A stretch of 64,000 nucleotides of DNA from JAJPKK01 sp963802745 (GCA_963802745.1 CAWDKL010000049.1:170229-234228); one strand, 5' to 3'; positions 1-8,660 are shown, counted from the stretch's first letter. Made by a program: numbers and translations. The notes: generated from the sequence alone by a model not told the origin.

Positions 1-1
1 G

Positions 2-703
2 CGGCTCAATCCGCTTATCCCCGCCAAGACCTATCACGATAGTTTCGGCAATTGCTGCCACGTGATCCGCGCGCCCACGGGCCGGCTGACGATATCCACC
101 GACTTCCTGGTGCAGGACAAGGGCGAGCCGGATGAAGTGGCCCCGTGGGCGGAGCAGCATGCTCTAGAAGAGCTACCGGTCGAGGTCCTGATCTATCTGC
201 TTGGCAGCCGATACTGCGAAACCGATCGCCTATCGAATGTGGCATGGTCCCTGTTCGGACATATTCCGAAGGGTTGGCCGCTCGTGCAGGCAATTTGCGA
301 TTATGTCCACGATCGCATCACCTTCGGTTACGCCCACGCCAGCCCGACCAAGACGGCGTGGGACGCTTATTCCGAGCGCCGCGGCGTCTGCAGGGACTTC
401 GCTCACCTTGCGGTCACACTATGCCGCTGTATGAACATTCCGGCGCGCTACTGCACCGGCTATCTCGGCGACATTGGCGTGCCACCCGACGATGCGCCGA
501 TGGACTTCAGCGCCTGGTTCGAAGTCTATCTCGGCGGCCGCTGGTACACGTTCGATGCACGCCACAACAAGCCGCGCATCGGCCGCATCTTGATGGCACG
601 CGGACGCGACGCTACCGACGTTGCGATCGTGACCTCGTTCGGCCCATGCGTGCTTGCGGGCTTCAAGGTGATGACAGACGAGGCCACGTCGGCCACTTCG
701 TGA
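2..703 (+). CDS. transglutaminase-like protein, 5' end outside window
   Basis: The reading frame is already open at base 2 (RLNPLIPAKTYHDSF...), so the apparent GTG start at 62 is internal and the N-terminal beta domain lies upstream of the window. The visible part has the transglutaminase-like (COG1305) core: the nucleophile motif RGVCRDFAH, then GYLGD, DFSAWFEVYLGGRW and TFDARHN. In this fold a Cys-His-Asp triad hydrolyses or transfers amide bonds. Cys and Asp positions are present, but the residue before AWFEVYL, usually His, is Ser here (codon agc). The protein may therefore lack classical activity, or use another His. Such genes in Hyphomicrobiales are usually single genes of unknown substrate. 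Family assignment is firm, function is not. Confidence 0.85.
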   Translation, partial: RLNPLIPAKTYHDSFGNCCHVIRAPTGRLTISTDFLVQDKGEPDEVAPWAEQHALEELPVEVLIYLLGSRYCETDRLSNVAWSLFGHIPKGWPLVQAICDYVHDRITFGYAHASPTKTAWDAYSERRGVCRDFAHLAVTLCRCMNIPARYCTGYLGDIGVPPDDAPMDFSAWFEVYLGGRWYTFDARHNKPRIGRILMARGRDATDVAIVTSFGPCVLAGFKVMTDEATSATS

Positions 704-1024
704 TGCATCGCTTTTTATGCACGGCGTATTCGTTTGTGGAGGCTTTTCGGAAGGGCGGGTCTCTTCAATCCCGCTGCGGCCGCCCTCCGAAGGTCAAAAT
801 TCTTCCCATCGCCTGAGCCAGCCCCGTGGGGGCGCGCAAATTTGCGCAGAACCAGCCGTTCGAAACAAAATATAGTCGCAGCGTTGCTTTCGTACCGGAC
901 TACGCGATTTTCCGTGCGCCTCGTTGCGCGTTGTCCACCCAAAATAGAGCCTAACTAACGAGCTTCGGTCGAGTCAGGGCGAGCCGAGCCGGCCGGCGTA
1001 GCTCCGAATTGCAAATTTCAGACC

Positions 1025-1175
1025 GGATTTCGGTCAGGCCGAATCACACTCTCGGGGTCATACCCGGGCTTGTTCCGGCCATCCAGGTCTGGCTTGCGAC
1101 GGCTTTGCAAGGAAGACGTGGATGCCCGCGACAAGCCCGGCCATGACTCCAGATGTTCCGATCTGACCGGAATCC
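1025..1175 (+). repeat. 151-bp dispersed palindromic repeat, copy 1
   Basis: A 151-bp unit bounded by 13-bp near-perfect terminal inverted repeats (ggatttcggtcag and ctgaccggaatcc) with internal inverted segments around GTCATACCCGGGC and GACAAGCCCGGCCATGAC. The same unit, same length and orientation, lies at 2350-2500, and a diverged inverted copy at 53633-53787. No coding capacity. It resembles the non-autonomous, MITE-like intergenic repeats common in Bradyrhizobium-type genomes. The rest of 704-1440 holds no gene I can support; its 3' part is AT-richer and leads into the RlpA-like gene. Confidence 0.8.
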
Positions 1176-1354
1176 ACTCTCAGGACTCCGATTTTCGTTT
1201 GTCGCAGGATTGCATAGTGGAAACTTGGTCCATTCAGATAAAAACGAAGCAAAATCAATAGATAAAGAGAAATGTTGCGCGTCTTTCGGCGTGCTTTAGG
1301 TCCGATTTATGCGTTCGGTCATGACGGGCCGCTCGACCTTTCCGCATTCGTGCA

Positions 1355-1385
1355 ATTATTGGAACCAATAATGTACAGTTGTGTT
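1355..1385 (+). promoter_or_regulatory. palindrome overlapping a possible EcfG-like promoter
   Basis: Bases 1355-1372 are an 8-2-8 palindrome, ATTATTGG-aa-CCAATAAT. The GGAAC inside it (1361) is followed after 16 bases by TGTT, one base off the GGAAC-N16/17-CGTT element seen perfectly at five other places in this window. It lies about 60-85 bases before the RlpA-like start. Operator, promoter or both; not proven. Confidence 0.35.
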
Positions 1386-1440
1386 CTCTTTATACAGCTG
1401 GGGAGTGCGCATAAACCCAGGACAATAGAGGGAGACAGAA

Positions 1441-2130
1441 GTGTCGAGCTTACACGCCTGTTGCGCGATTACTTGTTTTTTGGTGGTTTCCAGCATCATC
1501 GTGTCGGCAAGCGAGAGCCCGGCGGCCGCGCGTGAACGCCATTCCGACGGCGCGACGAAGGCGATCCGGCACCAGGGGTTTACGGCGCGCGGTGGTGTGG
1601 ACCGCGCCGCGCGTGGCCTTCAAGAAAAAATACGCGGCGGCAATGGTGAGCATAACCGATCACGACAGGTCGCGAGCCGCGCCACGCATCGCTTCGCTGT
1701 TCCTGAAGCCGACTGGGAGGTCCCTCATGGAGGTGAACGCAGCTTCAGTGGATTTGCTTCTTACTACGCCGAAGGTCAGCGCGTCGCGTCAGGCGGGAGA
1801 TACGATCCGTCCGGCTATACCTGTGCGCATCGCTCTCTGCCGTTCGGGACTGTTCTGCGGGTCGCCGACCCCAAGTCCGGCCGTAGCGTGGTGGTCACCG
1901 TCAATGATCGCGGCCCGTTCATACGCGGGCGGATCCTCGACCTTTCCCTGCGCGCCGCGCAAGCCCTTGGCATGATCGTCCGCGGTGTATTGCGCGTTGA
2001 CGCCGACATTATTGACCCCACTGATCCCCGTGCCACGGACCCCCAAGAGTTCACACCTGAACAGATCGAGACGCCCGATCCGTCGGAGCTTCGAGTTGGC
2101 GAAGCGATAAGCGGTGACGTTGCTCGGTAA
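1441..2130 (+). CDS. RlpA-like double-psi beta-barrel lipoprotein/secreted protein
   Basis: 229 residues from GTG with gggag six bases upstream. An N-terminal hydrophobic segment (residues 5-24) looks like a signal peptide. The C-terminal half is the RlpA double-psi beta-barrel: SFSGFASYYAEG, then TCAHRSLPFGT, VNDRGPF, DLSLRAAQALGM and a final VRVDA-like strand. RlpA proteins bind or cleave denuded septal peptidoglycan; the His of AHR and the Asp of VNDRG correspond to conserved active-site residues. There is no SPOR domain and no clear lipobox, so this is a short stand-alone version. The gene is isolated, with repeat-containing spacers on both sides. A degenerate stress-type promoter with a palindrome lies at 1355-1385. 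Confidence 0.8.
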   Translation: MSSLHACCAITCFLVVSSIIVSASESPAAARERHSDGATKAIRHQGFTARGGVDRAARGLQEKIRGGNGEHNRSRQVASRATHRFAVPEADWEVPHGGERSFSGFASYYAEGQRVASGGRYDPSGYTCAHRSLPFGTVLRVADPKSGRSVVVTVNDRGPFIRGRILDLSLRAAQALGMIVRGVLRVDADIIDPTDPRATDPQEFTPEQIETPDPSELRVGEAISGDVAR

Positions 2131-2349
2131 ATGGCACCATAGGTCGCACATTATCTGGCACCATCGTGCCTGCTTCACGTTAGGCGGTCCGATCAATCCG
2201 GCCGATCCGGAGCGTCTTGGACCCTAGCGAGCGCCGTGCCAATGGGCAACGTCGCATCTGCGCTACCTATGCAGCGGCAGATTTTTGTTCCAGGGTGGCT
2301 CGCGCTCCAGGCGCTCCAGGCCGGTGCGCCGGGTGGTGCCATTCAGCCC

Positions 2350-2500
2350 GGATTTCGATCAGGTCGAATCACACTCTCGGCGTCATGCCCGCGCTTGTCG
2401 CGGGCATCCACGTCTGCCGTGCGACGGCTTCGCAAGGAAGACATGGCTGGCCGGGACAAGCCCGGCCATGACTCCGGGTGTTCCGACCTGACCGGAATCC
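2350..2500 (+). repeat. 151-bp dispersed palindromic repeat, copy 2
   Basis: Same unit as 1025-1175, bounded by ggatttcgatcag and ctgaccggaatcc, exactly 151 bp. The inner part contains the hairpin GTCATGCCCGCGC-TTGTCG-CGGGCAT. Otherwise 2131-2765 shows no supportable gene; bases 2510-2620 are AT-rich. Confidence 0.8.
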
Positions 2501-2765
2501 GGTCTCATGTGCAAGAAGCAGGGCCGGATGATTTGCAAAATCATAAAAAATGCCGGCCTGATCCGCTCGAATCTCTCGCATGATAACGTGCTTTACGTTA
2601 CGTTAAAAAGCCGTCGGCGGCGCGCGCCTAAAGCCGAGCGATCGTCCTGCGACACGCTACGATTTGGGCGGGCCGCTTCTTCGGTGTTGATCTGTATTGG
2701 GCCACGCCATATCGCGGGCTGACAGAGTCGGAGTGGACCTACATCGATTTTGGGGGGACACTGAG

Positions 2766-3785
2766 ATGGCCGTGGGAATAGCTGACATGACTGCCTCGCC
2801 CAGCAACTTTGTCGATCGCCTGTTCTTTGGTTACCAGAATTCGGCCGTGCTCAAGGCTGCCCTGGAACTCGACGTATTCACTGTGATCGGGGAGGGCGCG
2901 ACAGACGCACCGGGGCTTGCCGCCCGATGCAATGCCGCGCCGCGCGGCATCATCGCGCTATGCGACTCTCTGGTTGTAATTGGATTTCTGACGAAATTAT
3001 CCGACCGCTATGCGCTCTCGCCCGATGCCGCGGCCTTCCTGGATCGACGCTCACCAATGTGCATTGCCGGCATTCATGATTTCCTTGCAGCACCGGAGAT
3101 GGTCGCACTGATTTTCGAGGACCCGGCAGGAGCGGTCCGCCGCGGCGGTGCACCGGGGCTCGCCAACGTGGCCCCCGATCACCCGATCTGGGTCCGGTTC
3201 GCGCGTGCTATGGGTCCATTCATGCAGCTTGATGCGAAGCTGGTGGCCGAACGCGCCGGCGGCCCGCACCCGCGGCGCGTGCTGGACATCTCGGCGAGCC
3301 ACGGTCTCTTCGGCATTGCCTTCGGCCAGCGCTTCCCCGAATGCCGTATCACTGGGCTCGATTGGAGCGCTGTGGTTGCCGTAGCGAGCGAAAATGCCGC
3401 TGCTGCAGGGATCGCGGACCGATATGATACGATTGAGGGAAACGCGTTCGAAGTCGCCTGGGGCGAGGGATACGATTTGGTGCTGTTGCCAAATTTCCTG
3501 CACCACTTCGATGCAGCCTCATGCACGGCCATTCTCAAACGAGCGCACGCCGCCCTATCACCGGGTGGGCGCGTGGCAATTGTCGAGTGGGTTCCCAATG
3601 AGGATCGCATTTCTCCGCCGTTTCCTGCACAGTTTACGATGACCATGCTGCTCACCACGCCCGGCGGCACGACGTACACCGTACCGGAGCTGACGGCCAT
3701 GCTGACGGCCGCAGAATTCGCCTTGCCTGAAGTAACTTCGCTCGTACCGACGCCGCTGACACTCTTGGTGGCGCGCGCACAGTAA
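2766..3785 (+). CDS. class I SAM-dependent methyltransferase, O-methyltransferase type
   Basis: 339 residues. The frame is open further upstream, but ATG 2766 follows ggggggaca and begins a typical N-terminus, so it is chosen. Residues 15-100 form the winged-helix dimerisation domain of plant-type O-methyltransferases (FGYQNSAVLKAALELDVF). The SAM-binding part follows: VLDISASHGLFGI (motif I, normally D-G-G-x-G; here ASHG), then GLDWS, EGNAFEV, DLVLLPNFLHHFD and GGRVAIVEWVPNEDR. Such enzymes methylate hydroxyls of phenolics, polyketides or indoles; the substrate cannot be told. The gene stands alone on its strand. Confidence 0.88.
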   Translation: MAVGIADMTASPSNFVDRLFFGYQNSAVLKAALELDVFTVIGEGATDAPGLAARCNAAPRGIIALCDSLVVIGFLTKLSDRYALSPDAAAFLDRRSPMCIAGIHDFLAAPEMVALIFEDPAGAVRRGGAPGLANVAPDHPIWVRFARAMGPFMQLDAKLVAERAGGPHPRRVLDISASHGLFGIAFGQRFPECRITGLDWSAVVAVASENAAAAGIADRYDTIEGNAFEVAWGEGYDLVLLPNFLHHFDAASCTAILKRAHAALSPGGRVAIVEWVPNEDRISPPFPAQFTMTMLLTTPGGTTYTVPELTAMLTAAEFALPEVTSLVPTPLTLLVARAQ

Positions 3786-4059
3786 CAAACAGTAACAACC
3801 GCGGCGGCTTTCATGGGTGTGAATCCGCCGAGGCAAGCTCGCATGCCGGGTGGATTGTTCGGTATGATTCGAACCAAGGAAACGCCGGACGGGATGGCGT
3901 GGACGTTCGTCGGCACGCGACGGCAAGGTTGCGCGTTGTACCCGCATTGGTGCAGTTGGTGCATGGTCCGGCTCGATCTACTCTAGCTGGACGCTAGGTG
4001 AACCCGGTTCTTGGAAGAGCGAATTCCCGTGCAGGTACCATCCGAGGGAGGCCGATCTG

Positions 4060-5139
4060 ATGACCGCACCTGAAGCGGCGGGAGGCTTACCTTCCGTCGC
4101 GCAGCCCATAGCCGCACCGCTCACCCGCGCCGCGATCTTTCTGGTCGTGGCAGTAAAAGCGGGTACCGACAATCGCGCGGTCTTGCGGGCGTTCTGTGGA
4201 GAACTCGCTGCGCTGTTTCGCGCGGTGGAGTTTCGCGACATTGAAGCTGGCCTTTCCTGCGTCATGGGGATTGGTTCCGACGCATGGGACTTCCTGTTTG
4301 GACCGCCGCGGCCGGCGGAACTGCATCCGTTCCGGGAAATTCGCGCCGGAACGCGCCACGCAATCTCCACGCCAGGCGATCTCTTGTTCCACATTCGCGC
4401 GAAGCGCATGGATCTTTGCTTCGAACTCACGAGGCAGATCATGGCCCGCATCGGTGACGCGGTTTCGGCCGTGGATGAAGTCCACGGCTTTCGTTACTTC
4501 GACGAGCGCGATCTCCTCGGCTTCGTCAACGGAACGGAAAACCCAAGGGGCGGGGCGGCGATCGAAGCCGCGCTGGTTGGGCAGGAGGATGCCCTGTTCG
4601 CCGGCGGCAGCTATGTCATCGTGCAGAAATATCTTCACGATCTTAACGCATGGAACGCGCTGTCCACCGAGGCGCAGGAACAAATCATCGGCCGTACGAA
4701 GCTGTCCGACATCGAGTTGGACAATTCTATCAAGCCGGCCTCGGCGCATAACGCGCTCACCACGATTGTCGAGAACGGGAAGGAAATCAAAATCCTGCGC
4801 GACAATATGCCGTTCGGCCGGGCCGGCCACGGAGAGTTCGGCACCTATTTCATCGGCTATAGCCGCTCGCCCCGCGTCACCGAGCAGATGATCGAGAACA
4901 TGTTCGTCGGCCGCCCGCCCGGCAATTACGACCGGCTGCTCGACTTCAGCCGGGCCGTCACCGGAAACCTGTTCTTCGTTCCGTCCGCGACATTTCTGAA
5001 CACCGTGACCGACGACGAGCCCGCGGCAGTCGTACCTCCGGTCCCGCCGGCGCTGGTCCAATCCTCACGATCCATTCCGCCAGTGCATGACGGTTCGCTC
5101 GGCATCGGGTCGCTCAAAGGAGACATTCGGCATGAATAA
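4060..5139 (+). CDS. DyP-type peroxidase, encapsulin cargo
   Basis: 359 residues, B-type dye-decolourising peroxidase: a haem peroxidase using hydrogen peroxide to oxidise phenolics, dyes or porphyrins. Haem site: proximal His230 (SAHNALTTI), distal Arg247 and Asn249 in LRDNMPFG, and the GTYFIGY strand. The catalytic-loop motif, normally GFVDGTENP, reads GFVNGTENP: codon aac puts Asn157 where the distal Asp is expected. The C-terminus is a linker rich in Pro and Ser followed by DGSLGIGSLKG (about 344-354), the known targeting peptide that docks DyP inside encapsulin shells. The stop overlaps the start of the shell gene by eight bases, implying translational coupling. ATG 4060 has a gag-rich stretch upstream. 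Confidence 0.95.
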   Translation: MTAPEAAGGLPSVAQPIAAPLTRAAIFLVVAVKAGTDNRAVLRAFCGELAALFRAVEFRDIEAGLSCVMGIGSDAWDFLFGPPRPAELHPFREIRAGTRHAISTPGDLLFHIRAKRMDLCFELTRQIMARIGDAVSAVDEVHGFRYFDERDLLGFVNGTENPRGGAAIEAALVGQEDALFAGGSYVIVQKYLHDLNAWNALSTEAQEQIIGRTKLSDIELDNSIKPASAHNALTTIVENGKEIKILRDNMPFGRAGHGEFGTYFIGYSRSPRVTEQMIENMFVGRPPGNYDRLLDFSRAVTGNLFFVPSATFLNTVTDDEPAAVVPPVPPALVQSSRSIPPVHDGSLGIGSLKGDIRHE

Positions 5140-5950
5140 TCTGCATCGCGAGCTTGCCCCCATTTCGGATGCGGCATGGGCGGAAATCGAACAGGAAACA
5201 TCGCGTACGCTCAAGCGCTATCTCGCCGCGCGGCACGTGGTCAACGTGCGGGGACCGGGCGGCGTGGGCCTCTCGGCCGTCGGTACCGGTCACCTGCGGA
5301 CGATCGCGGCTCCGGCTGACGGTATCCTCGCAACGCAGCGCGAGGTGAAGGCGCTTGTCGAGCTGCGGGTTCCGTTCGAACTGGACCGCCAAGCAATCGA
5401 CGATGTTGAGCGTGGTGCTAACGATTCGGACTGGCAGCCCGCCAAGAACGCCGCGCGACAGATCGCCTTTGCGGAAGACGGCGCCATCTTCGAGGGCTAT
5501 GCCGCCGCCGGAATTGGCGGCATCCGCCAGGGGACCAGCAATCCGATCGTGACGCTTCCGGCTGACGTGCGCCACTATCCAGAGGCGATAGCGCAAGCCC
5601 TGAGCCAATTGCGCCTCGTCGGCGTCAACGGGCCCTACAAGGTGCTGTTAGGTGCCGATGCCTACACGGCACTCGCCGAGACGAGCGACCACGGCTATCC
5701 GGTACTGGAGCACGTCAGGCGCCTCGTCAAAGATGAAATCATCTGGGCTCCTGCGATTGCCGGTGCCTTCGTGCTGACCACCCGCGGCGGCGATTTCGAC
5801 CTGCACATCGGGCAGGACGTGTCGATCGGCTATTCCGGCCACACCGACACCACCGTCCGCCTGTACCTGCAGGAGACATTCACGTTTCTTCTGCTCACTG
5901 CCGAGGCAGCCGTCGCGTTAGCGCCTCCCGTAAAGGCGCCGACGACCTGA
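5132..5950 (+). CDS. encapsulin shell protein, family 1
   Basis: 272 residues from ATG 5132, with aaggaga upstream; the frame is open to 5087 but that lies inside the peroxidase gene. The start MNNLHRELAPISDAAW and later VNVRGPGG, NPIVTLPAD, KVLLGADAY and the C-terminal TVRLYLQETFTFLL are hallmarks of the linocin M18/CFP29 encapsulins, which use the HK97 phage capsid fold to build a 60-mer shell of about 24 nm. Length is normal for the family (about 265-275). It directly overlaps the DyP gene, whose tail carries the targeting peptide, so the pair is a complete peroxidase nanocompartment operon, thought to act against oxidative stress. Confidence 0.96.
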   Translation: MNNLHRELAPISDAAWAEIEQETSRTLKRYLAARHVVNVRGPGGVGLSAVGTGHLRTIAAPADGILATQREVKALVELRVPFELDRQAIDDVERGANDSDWQPAKNAARQIAFAEDGAIFEGYAAAGIGGIRQGTSNPIVTLPADVRHYPEAIAQALSQLRLVGVNGPYKVLLGADAYTALAETSDHGYPVLEHVRRLVKDEIIWAPAIAGAFVLTTRGGDFDLHIGQDVSIGYSGHTDTTVRLYLQETFTFLLLTAEAAVALAPPVKAPTT

Positions 5951-6180
5951 CGCAGTAGGCCAGTCGCGCCTTGAGCCGAGGCGGCGCAACGCTCTCACAC
6001 GGTTAGAGACGAGTAGAGTTCAACGGATCGTGCCGGCGATTGGTTGATGATCCATGGTGATGATCAGCTATTTCCATAGCACCACGCGACAATGGGTGTG
6101 AACGCAGCTCGCTCAATGGGCCGCCATCTCTATTCGCGCTATTTGCGGCAATTCCGCCCGCGCAGCGGCGTCGTTGCTCT

Positions 6181-6321
6181 TAAAACGGCAGTCCGCCGAT
6201 CCATACCGATCGTGTCGCCTTCACGCTCGATCATGTCTTCCGGGCCGACGCCGATGGCGGCCACATCCTGATATTTCAACACTTTCGGATCGCCGTGCGC
6301 GGTCACCACAGATGCTTTCAG
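6181..6321 (-). pseudogene. N-terminal remnant of a quinone oxidoreductase (zinc-type ADH family)
   Basis: On the minus strand, 47 codons read LKASVVTAHGDPKVLKYQDV followed by a GVGPED stretch and GDTIGMDRR. This matches the start of NADPH:quinone reductases (VV.HG.P.VLKY.DV..P..GP.D). The initiator is CTG instead of ATG, a segment after PED looks deleted, and the frame soon ends. It is a decayed fragment. The remainder of 5951-6333 shows no gene. Confidence 0.5.
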
Positions 6322-6333
6322 GCGTTCTGCTGC

Positions 6334-6789
6334 TTAGCCGTAAGCAACGCCCGGGTTGCTTTGCCCCACTTCTATAATATAGCCATCAGGATCGCGAATG
6401 TAGCAGCGCGTCTCGCCGTACTTGGGCTTCGGCTCCGTGATGAACTCGGCTCCTCGACTTCGCCAAAGCTTGTAACAGGCTTGAATATCTGCAACGCGGA
6501 TATTCATAAAGCTGCTGACCAGATCCGGATTGGCGGGGACGCTGAGCGTTACCGTTGGTTTGTCTGGTGTCGGACCACCCCCGGGGTTAACAAGGAGCCA
6601 CGTGTTCGCGATTTGGATGTACCCCGGCGCGCCGCTGCTGTCGCCTCTGCTCAGAATGCGACCTCCGAAGACCGTTTCGTAAAATCGAAGCGATCGTTCG
6701 ACGTCGGACACGGTGAGAAAGTGTGCGACGGTAAACCCATCAAGCGGCGGCATCTGATAGCTTTTCTGCTCGACTTCCACCTGGTTCAT
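6334..6789 (-). CDS. VOC family (glyoxalase/bleomycin-resistance fold) protein
   Basis: 151 residues from an ATG preceded by aggaggcgtct, an excellent ribosome site. It has the two beta-alpha-beta-beta-beta modules of the vicinal oxygen chelate fold: FTVAHFLTVSDVERSLRFYETVFGG, then PDLVSSFMNIRVADIQACYKLWRSRG and the closing YIRDPDGYIIEVGQ. The first His (VAHF) and last Glu (IIEV) fit two of the usual metal ligands. Members include lyases, dioxygenases and resistance proteins; the reaction cannot be read from sequence. It is a single gene flanked by decayed DNA. Confidence 0.88.
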   Translation of the reverse strand: MNQVEVEQKSYQMPPLDGFTVAHFLTVSDVERSLRFYETVFGGRILSRGDSSGAPGYIQIANTWLLVNPGGGPTPDKPTVTLSVPANPDLVSSFMNIRVADIQACYKLWRSRGAEFITEPKPKYGETRCYIRDPDGYIIEVGQSNPGVAYG

Positions 6790-7108
6790 AGACGCCTCCT
6801 ATTCGGATATGCTACTTCTTCGTTCGGCAGAATATGTCGGGCAGTGTGCTTTAGCAACTGAAACGCTCGATCAGCGCCTTAGCTTCAACGTAGCTTTCAG
6901 GGTTCCGTCTTTAGATACAGATGGCCATTACGGCGCAAAAATCCCTCCAGCCTTAATACGTCGCCATCTTCTGCACGGCCCACCATTACCGGCCCTCCGC
7001 CGCCGGTATCGAGTGGGCCGACGCGACGCAGGATCATTGCGCGCATCAACAGCTTACCGAGGTCAGCCTCCGCTATCAGAAGCGCCCGCAGTCGCTGTTG
7101 CGGAATAA

Positions 7109-7255
7109 TCAGCGCTTCGCGAGGCCTATGGCTTCGATCTATCGCCGCTTGCGATGCGCTATGACGAATTCATCCGCATCGCGGCCGAGGCCAAGATCGA
7201 GCGCGAGCACATGAAGGCAATGGATACGTCATCATTTAAACGCCGTGGCTCTTAG
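7109..7255 (+). pseudogene. unrecognised reading-frame remnant
   Basis: After a TAA at 7106 the frame runs 48 codons (ALREAYGFDLSPLAMRYDEF, then IRIAAEAKIEREH and MKAMDTSSFKRRGS) to a TAG at 7253-7255, followed 40 bases later by a terminator hairpin. It looks like the C-terminal end of a helical protein whose upstream part lies in other frames around 6990-7100. I do not recognise the family. Besides this, 6790-7413 holds no clear gene. Confidence 0.3.
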
Positions 7256-7293
7256 GCCGCGGCCAGTCCCTGCAGCACTGAGGCAACCATGCA

Positions 7294-7325
7294 GACCCCG
7301 CGACCAAATCGCGGGTCATTTTTTT
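7294..7325 (+). terminator. rho-independent terminator
   Basis: Stem GACCCCGCGA / TCGCGGGTC (one bulged C), loop CCAAA, then A and seven T. It would end transcription of the decayed reading frame ending at 7255. Confidence 0.75.
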
Positions 7326-7413
7326 CTCCTGGTCGCGTGACGCCGTGCCGCGATGGTTTTTGCTCGCTCGACGAATCAATTCTGGTGAGGATGTGACCCG
7401 TGCAAGACAACAC

Positions 7414-7641
7414 TCACGGCTCACCGCCGAGGTAAGCCCGCGTCGTAACCGCCGCGATTTTTTGTGAAAGCTTGATCTTGTTCCCTTCGACTTCGGCCAC
7501 CTGGTTCTTGTCAAGGAAAAGATCGAGAGGATCGAGAGCATCGTTCTTGGCAAGCTTTATTCGGTCGCCCTCGACGCTGTCCACGATGCCAACATGCAGG
7601 CCGTTAGCATCCACCACTTCCATGTTTGCGCAGATTTCCAT
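7414..7641 (-). CDS. DUF2171 family protein
   Basis: 75 residues. An upstream in-frame ATG at 7689 lies inside the promoter at 7676-7701 and cannot be used; ATG 7641 follows ggagacggcga. The protein reads MEICANMEVVDANGLHVG, then VDSVEGDRIKL and a VAEVEGNKIKLSQK strand: the small PRC-barrel-like beta domain of DUF2171, found in short stress-linked proteins of alphaproteobacteria. The biochemical role is unknown. A perfect GGAAC-N17-CGTT element about 35 bases upstream implies control by the general stress sigma factor EcfG. Confidence 0.8.
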   Translation of the reverse strand: MEICANMEVVDANGLHVGIVDSVEGDRIKLAKNDALDPLDLFLDKNQVAEVEGNKIKLSQKIAAVTTRAYLGGEP

Positions 7642-7675
7642 TCGCCGTCTCCGTAGCTCATTGTCCAACCCTGGT

Positions 7676-7701
7676 AACGCTGGAGCCATGCGCCGGGTTC
7701 C
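7676..7701 (-). promoter_or_regulatory. EcfG-type general stress promoter of the DUF2171 gene
   Basis: On the minus strand GGAAC, 17 bases, CGTT: a perfect match to the alphaproteobacterial EcfG (sigma-EcfG/PhyR pathway) consensus. It ends 35 bases before the ATG at 7641. Confidence 0.8.
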
Positions 7702-8041
7702 TTGCTTGATTTGACGCCTCGATCACTTGAAGCTTTTTCGCCAAGCAAGTCCGGACGCCGAACATGCCGGAAGGGGCGGGAAAGGGGACTGGTCAAGTGG
7801 CGCCATGCCCGGCACGATGCAATGGCGCCGATCACAGGTTAGCAGTGCGAGTGACTGCAAAAAACCACCCCGCACGGACCTGAGGGTGAGATGGCCCCCA
7901 TCGACGGGACCCCGGGCCGGTTGAATTAAAGTGGAGAGGTCTGCGGTTCGTTGCTTGAAGATCAGTATACGATCGATGTTTTGCTGGTTTCTCGATGCTT
8001 CGCGGAGACTCCGCCAAGCTTCTCAAATCAGCATCGATCGG

Positions 8042-8340
8042 TCCATGGGATTGGCCTTCTACAAGGCCACATTGCTTCCTGCTCGATACCGCGGCGGCGG
8101 CTTTTTCGGTGATCATGGCTCGTGGAATCGCATTCCTCGCAGCGGGCATAAGGTGATATTCGTGCCATTGGGCGGCGGCGCCCGTCCGGCATGCCGTCCG
8201 TTATTCTCAGCAGCTTCGTCGATGGGAACAGTGACGCGCGCGGTCGTCCCATCGGTGTCGCGATCGACAGGACCGGGGCGTTGCCGGTCGCAGACGGCGT
8301 CGGAGATGCGGGGTGGCGCGTATCGCCGGCAGGCGCAGAG
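8042..8340 (+). pseudogene. sorbosone/glucose dehydrogenase C-terminal remnant
   Basis: One frame reads GLAFYKATLLPARYRGG, GDHGSWNR and GHKVIFVPL; near 8195 the match moves to another frame: SSFVDGN, GRPIGVAIDRTGALPVADG and WRVSPAG. Together these are the last blades of the L-sorbosone dehydrogenase type beta-propeller (G.AFY....FP..YRGGAF...HGSWNR; GRPVGVAVD..GALLVADD). It lacks the N-terminal part, the signal peptide and a start. 7702-8041 and 8341-8660 show nothing else recognisable. Confidence 0.65.
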
Positions 8341-8660
8341 GCCGTCCGCAATTGGTCGCACTGCGCGGCGCCAGCACGGGCATCGTCCGGCCCATTCAAG
8401 AAACGCATCGCGCTCGCGAGTATCTTGTAACGGTCGGCTGAAGGCCGAGCGGATTGGGTCGTCGGGCATAACAGCCCTAATAATCAATTCAACGTTAGTC
8501 CCGCACCGTGGTGGAACTCGCATCGCATAGGGGGCATTGATCGTGTGTTCGACACGGGTCGAATGCCGGGCATCTCGAAAGAAAAAAGGCTCGGCGTACG
8601 CGAGCGGGCCGACGATATGCGGCCCAGCGGCGCCTGTATTTGCGCCACCGGGAGAGTCTA

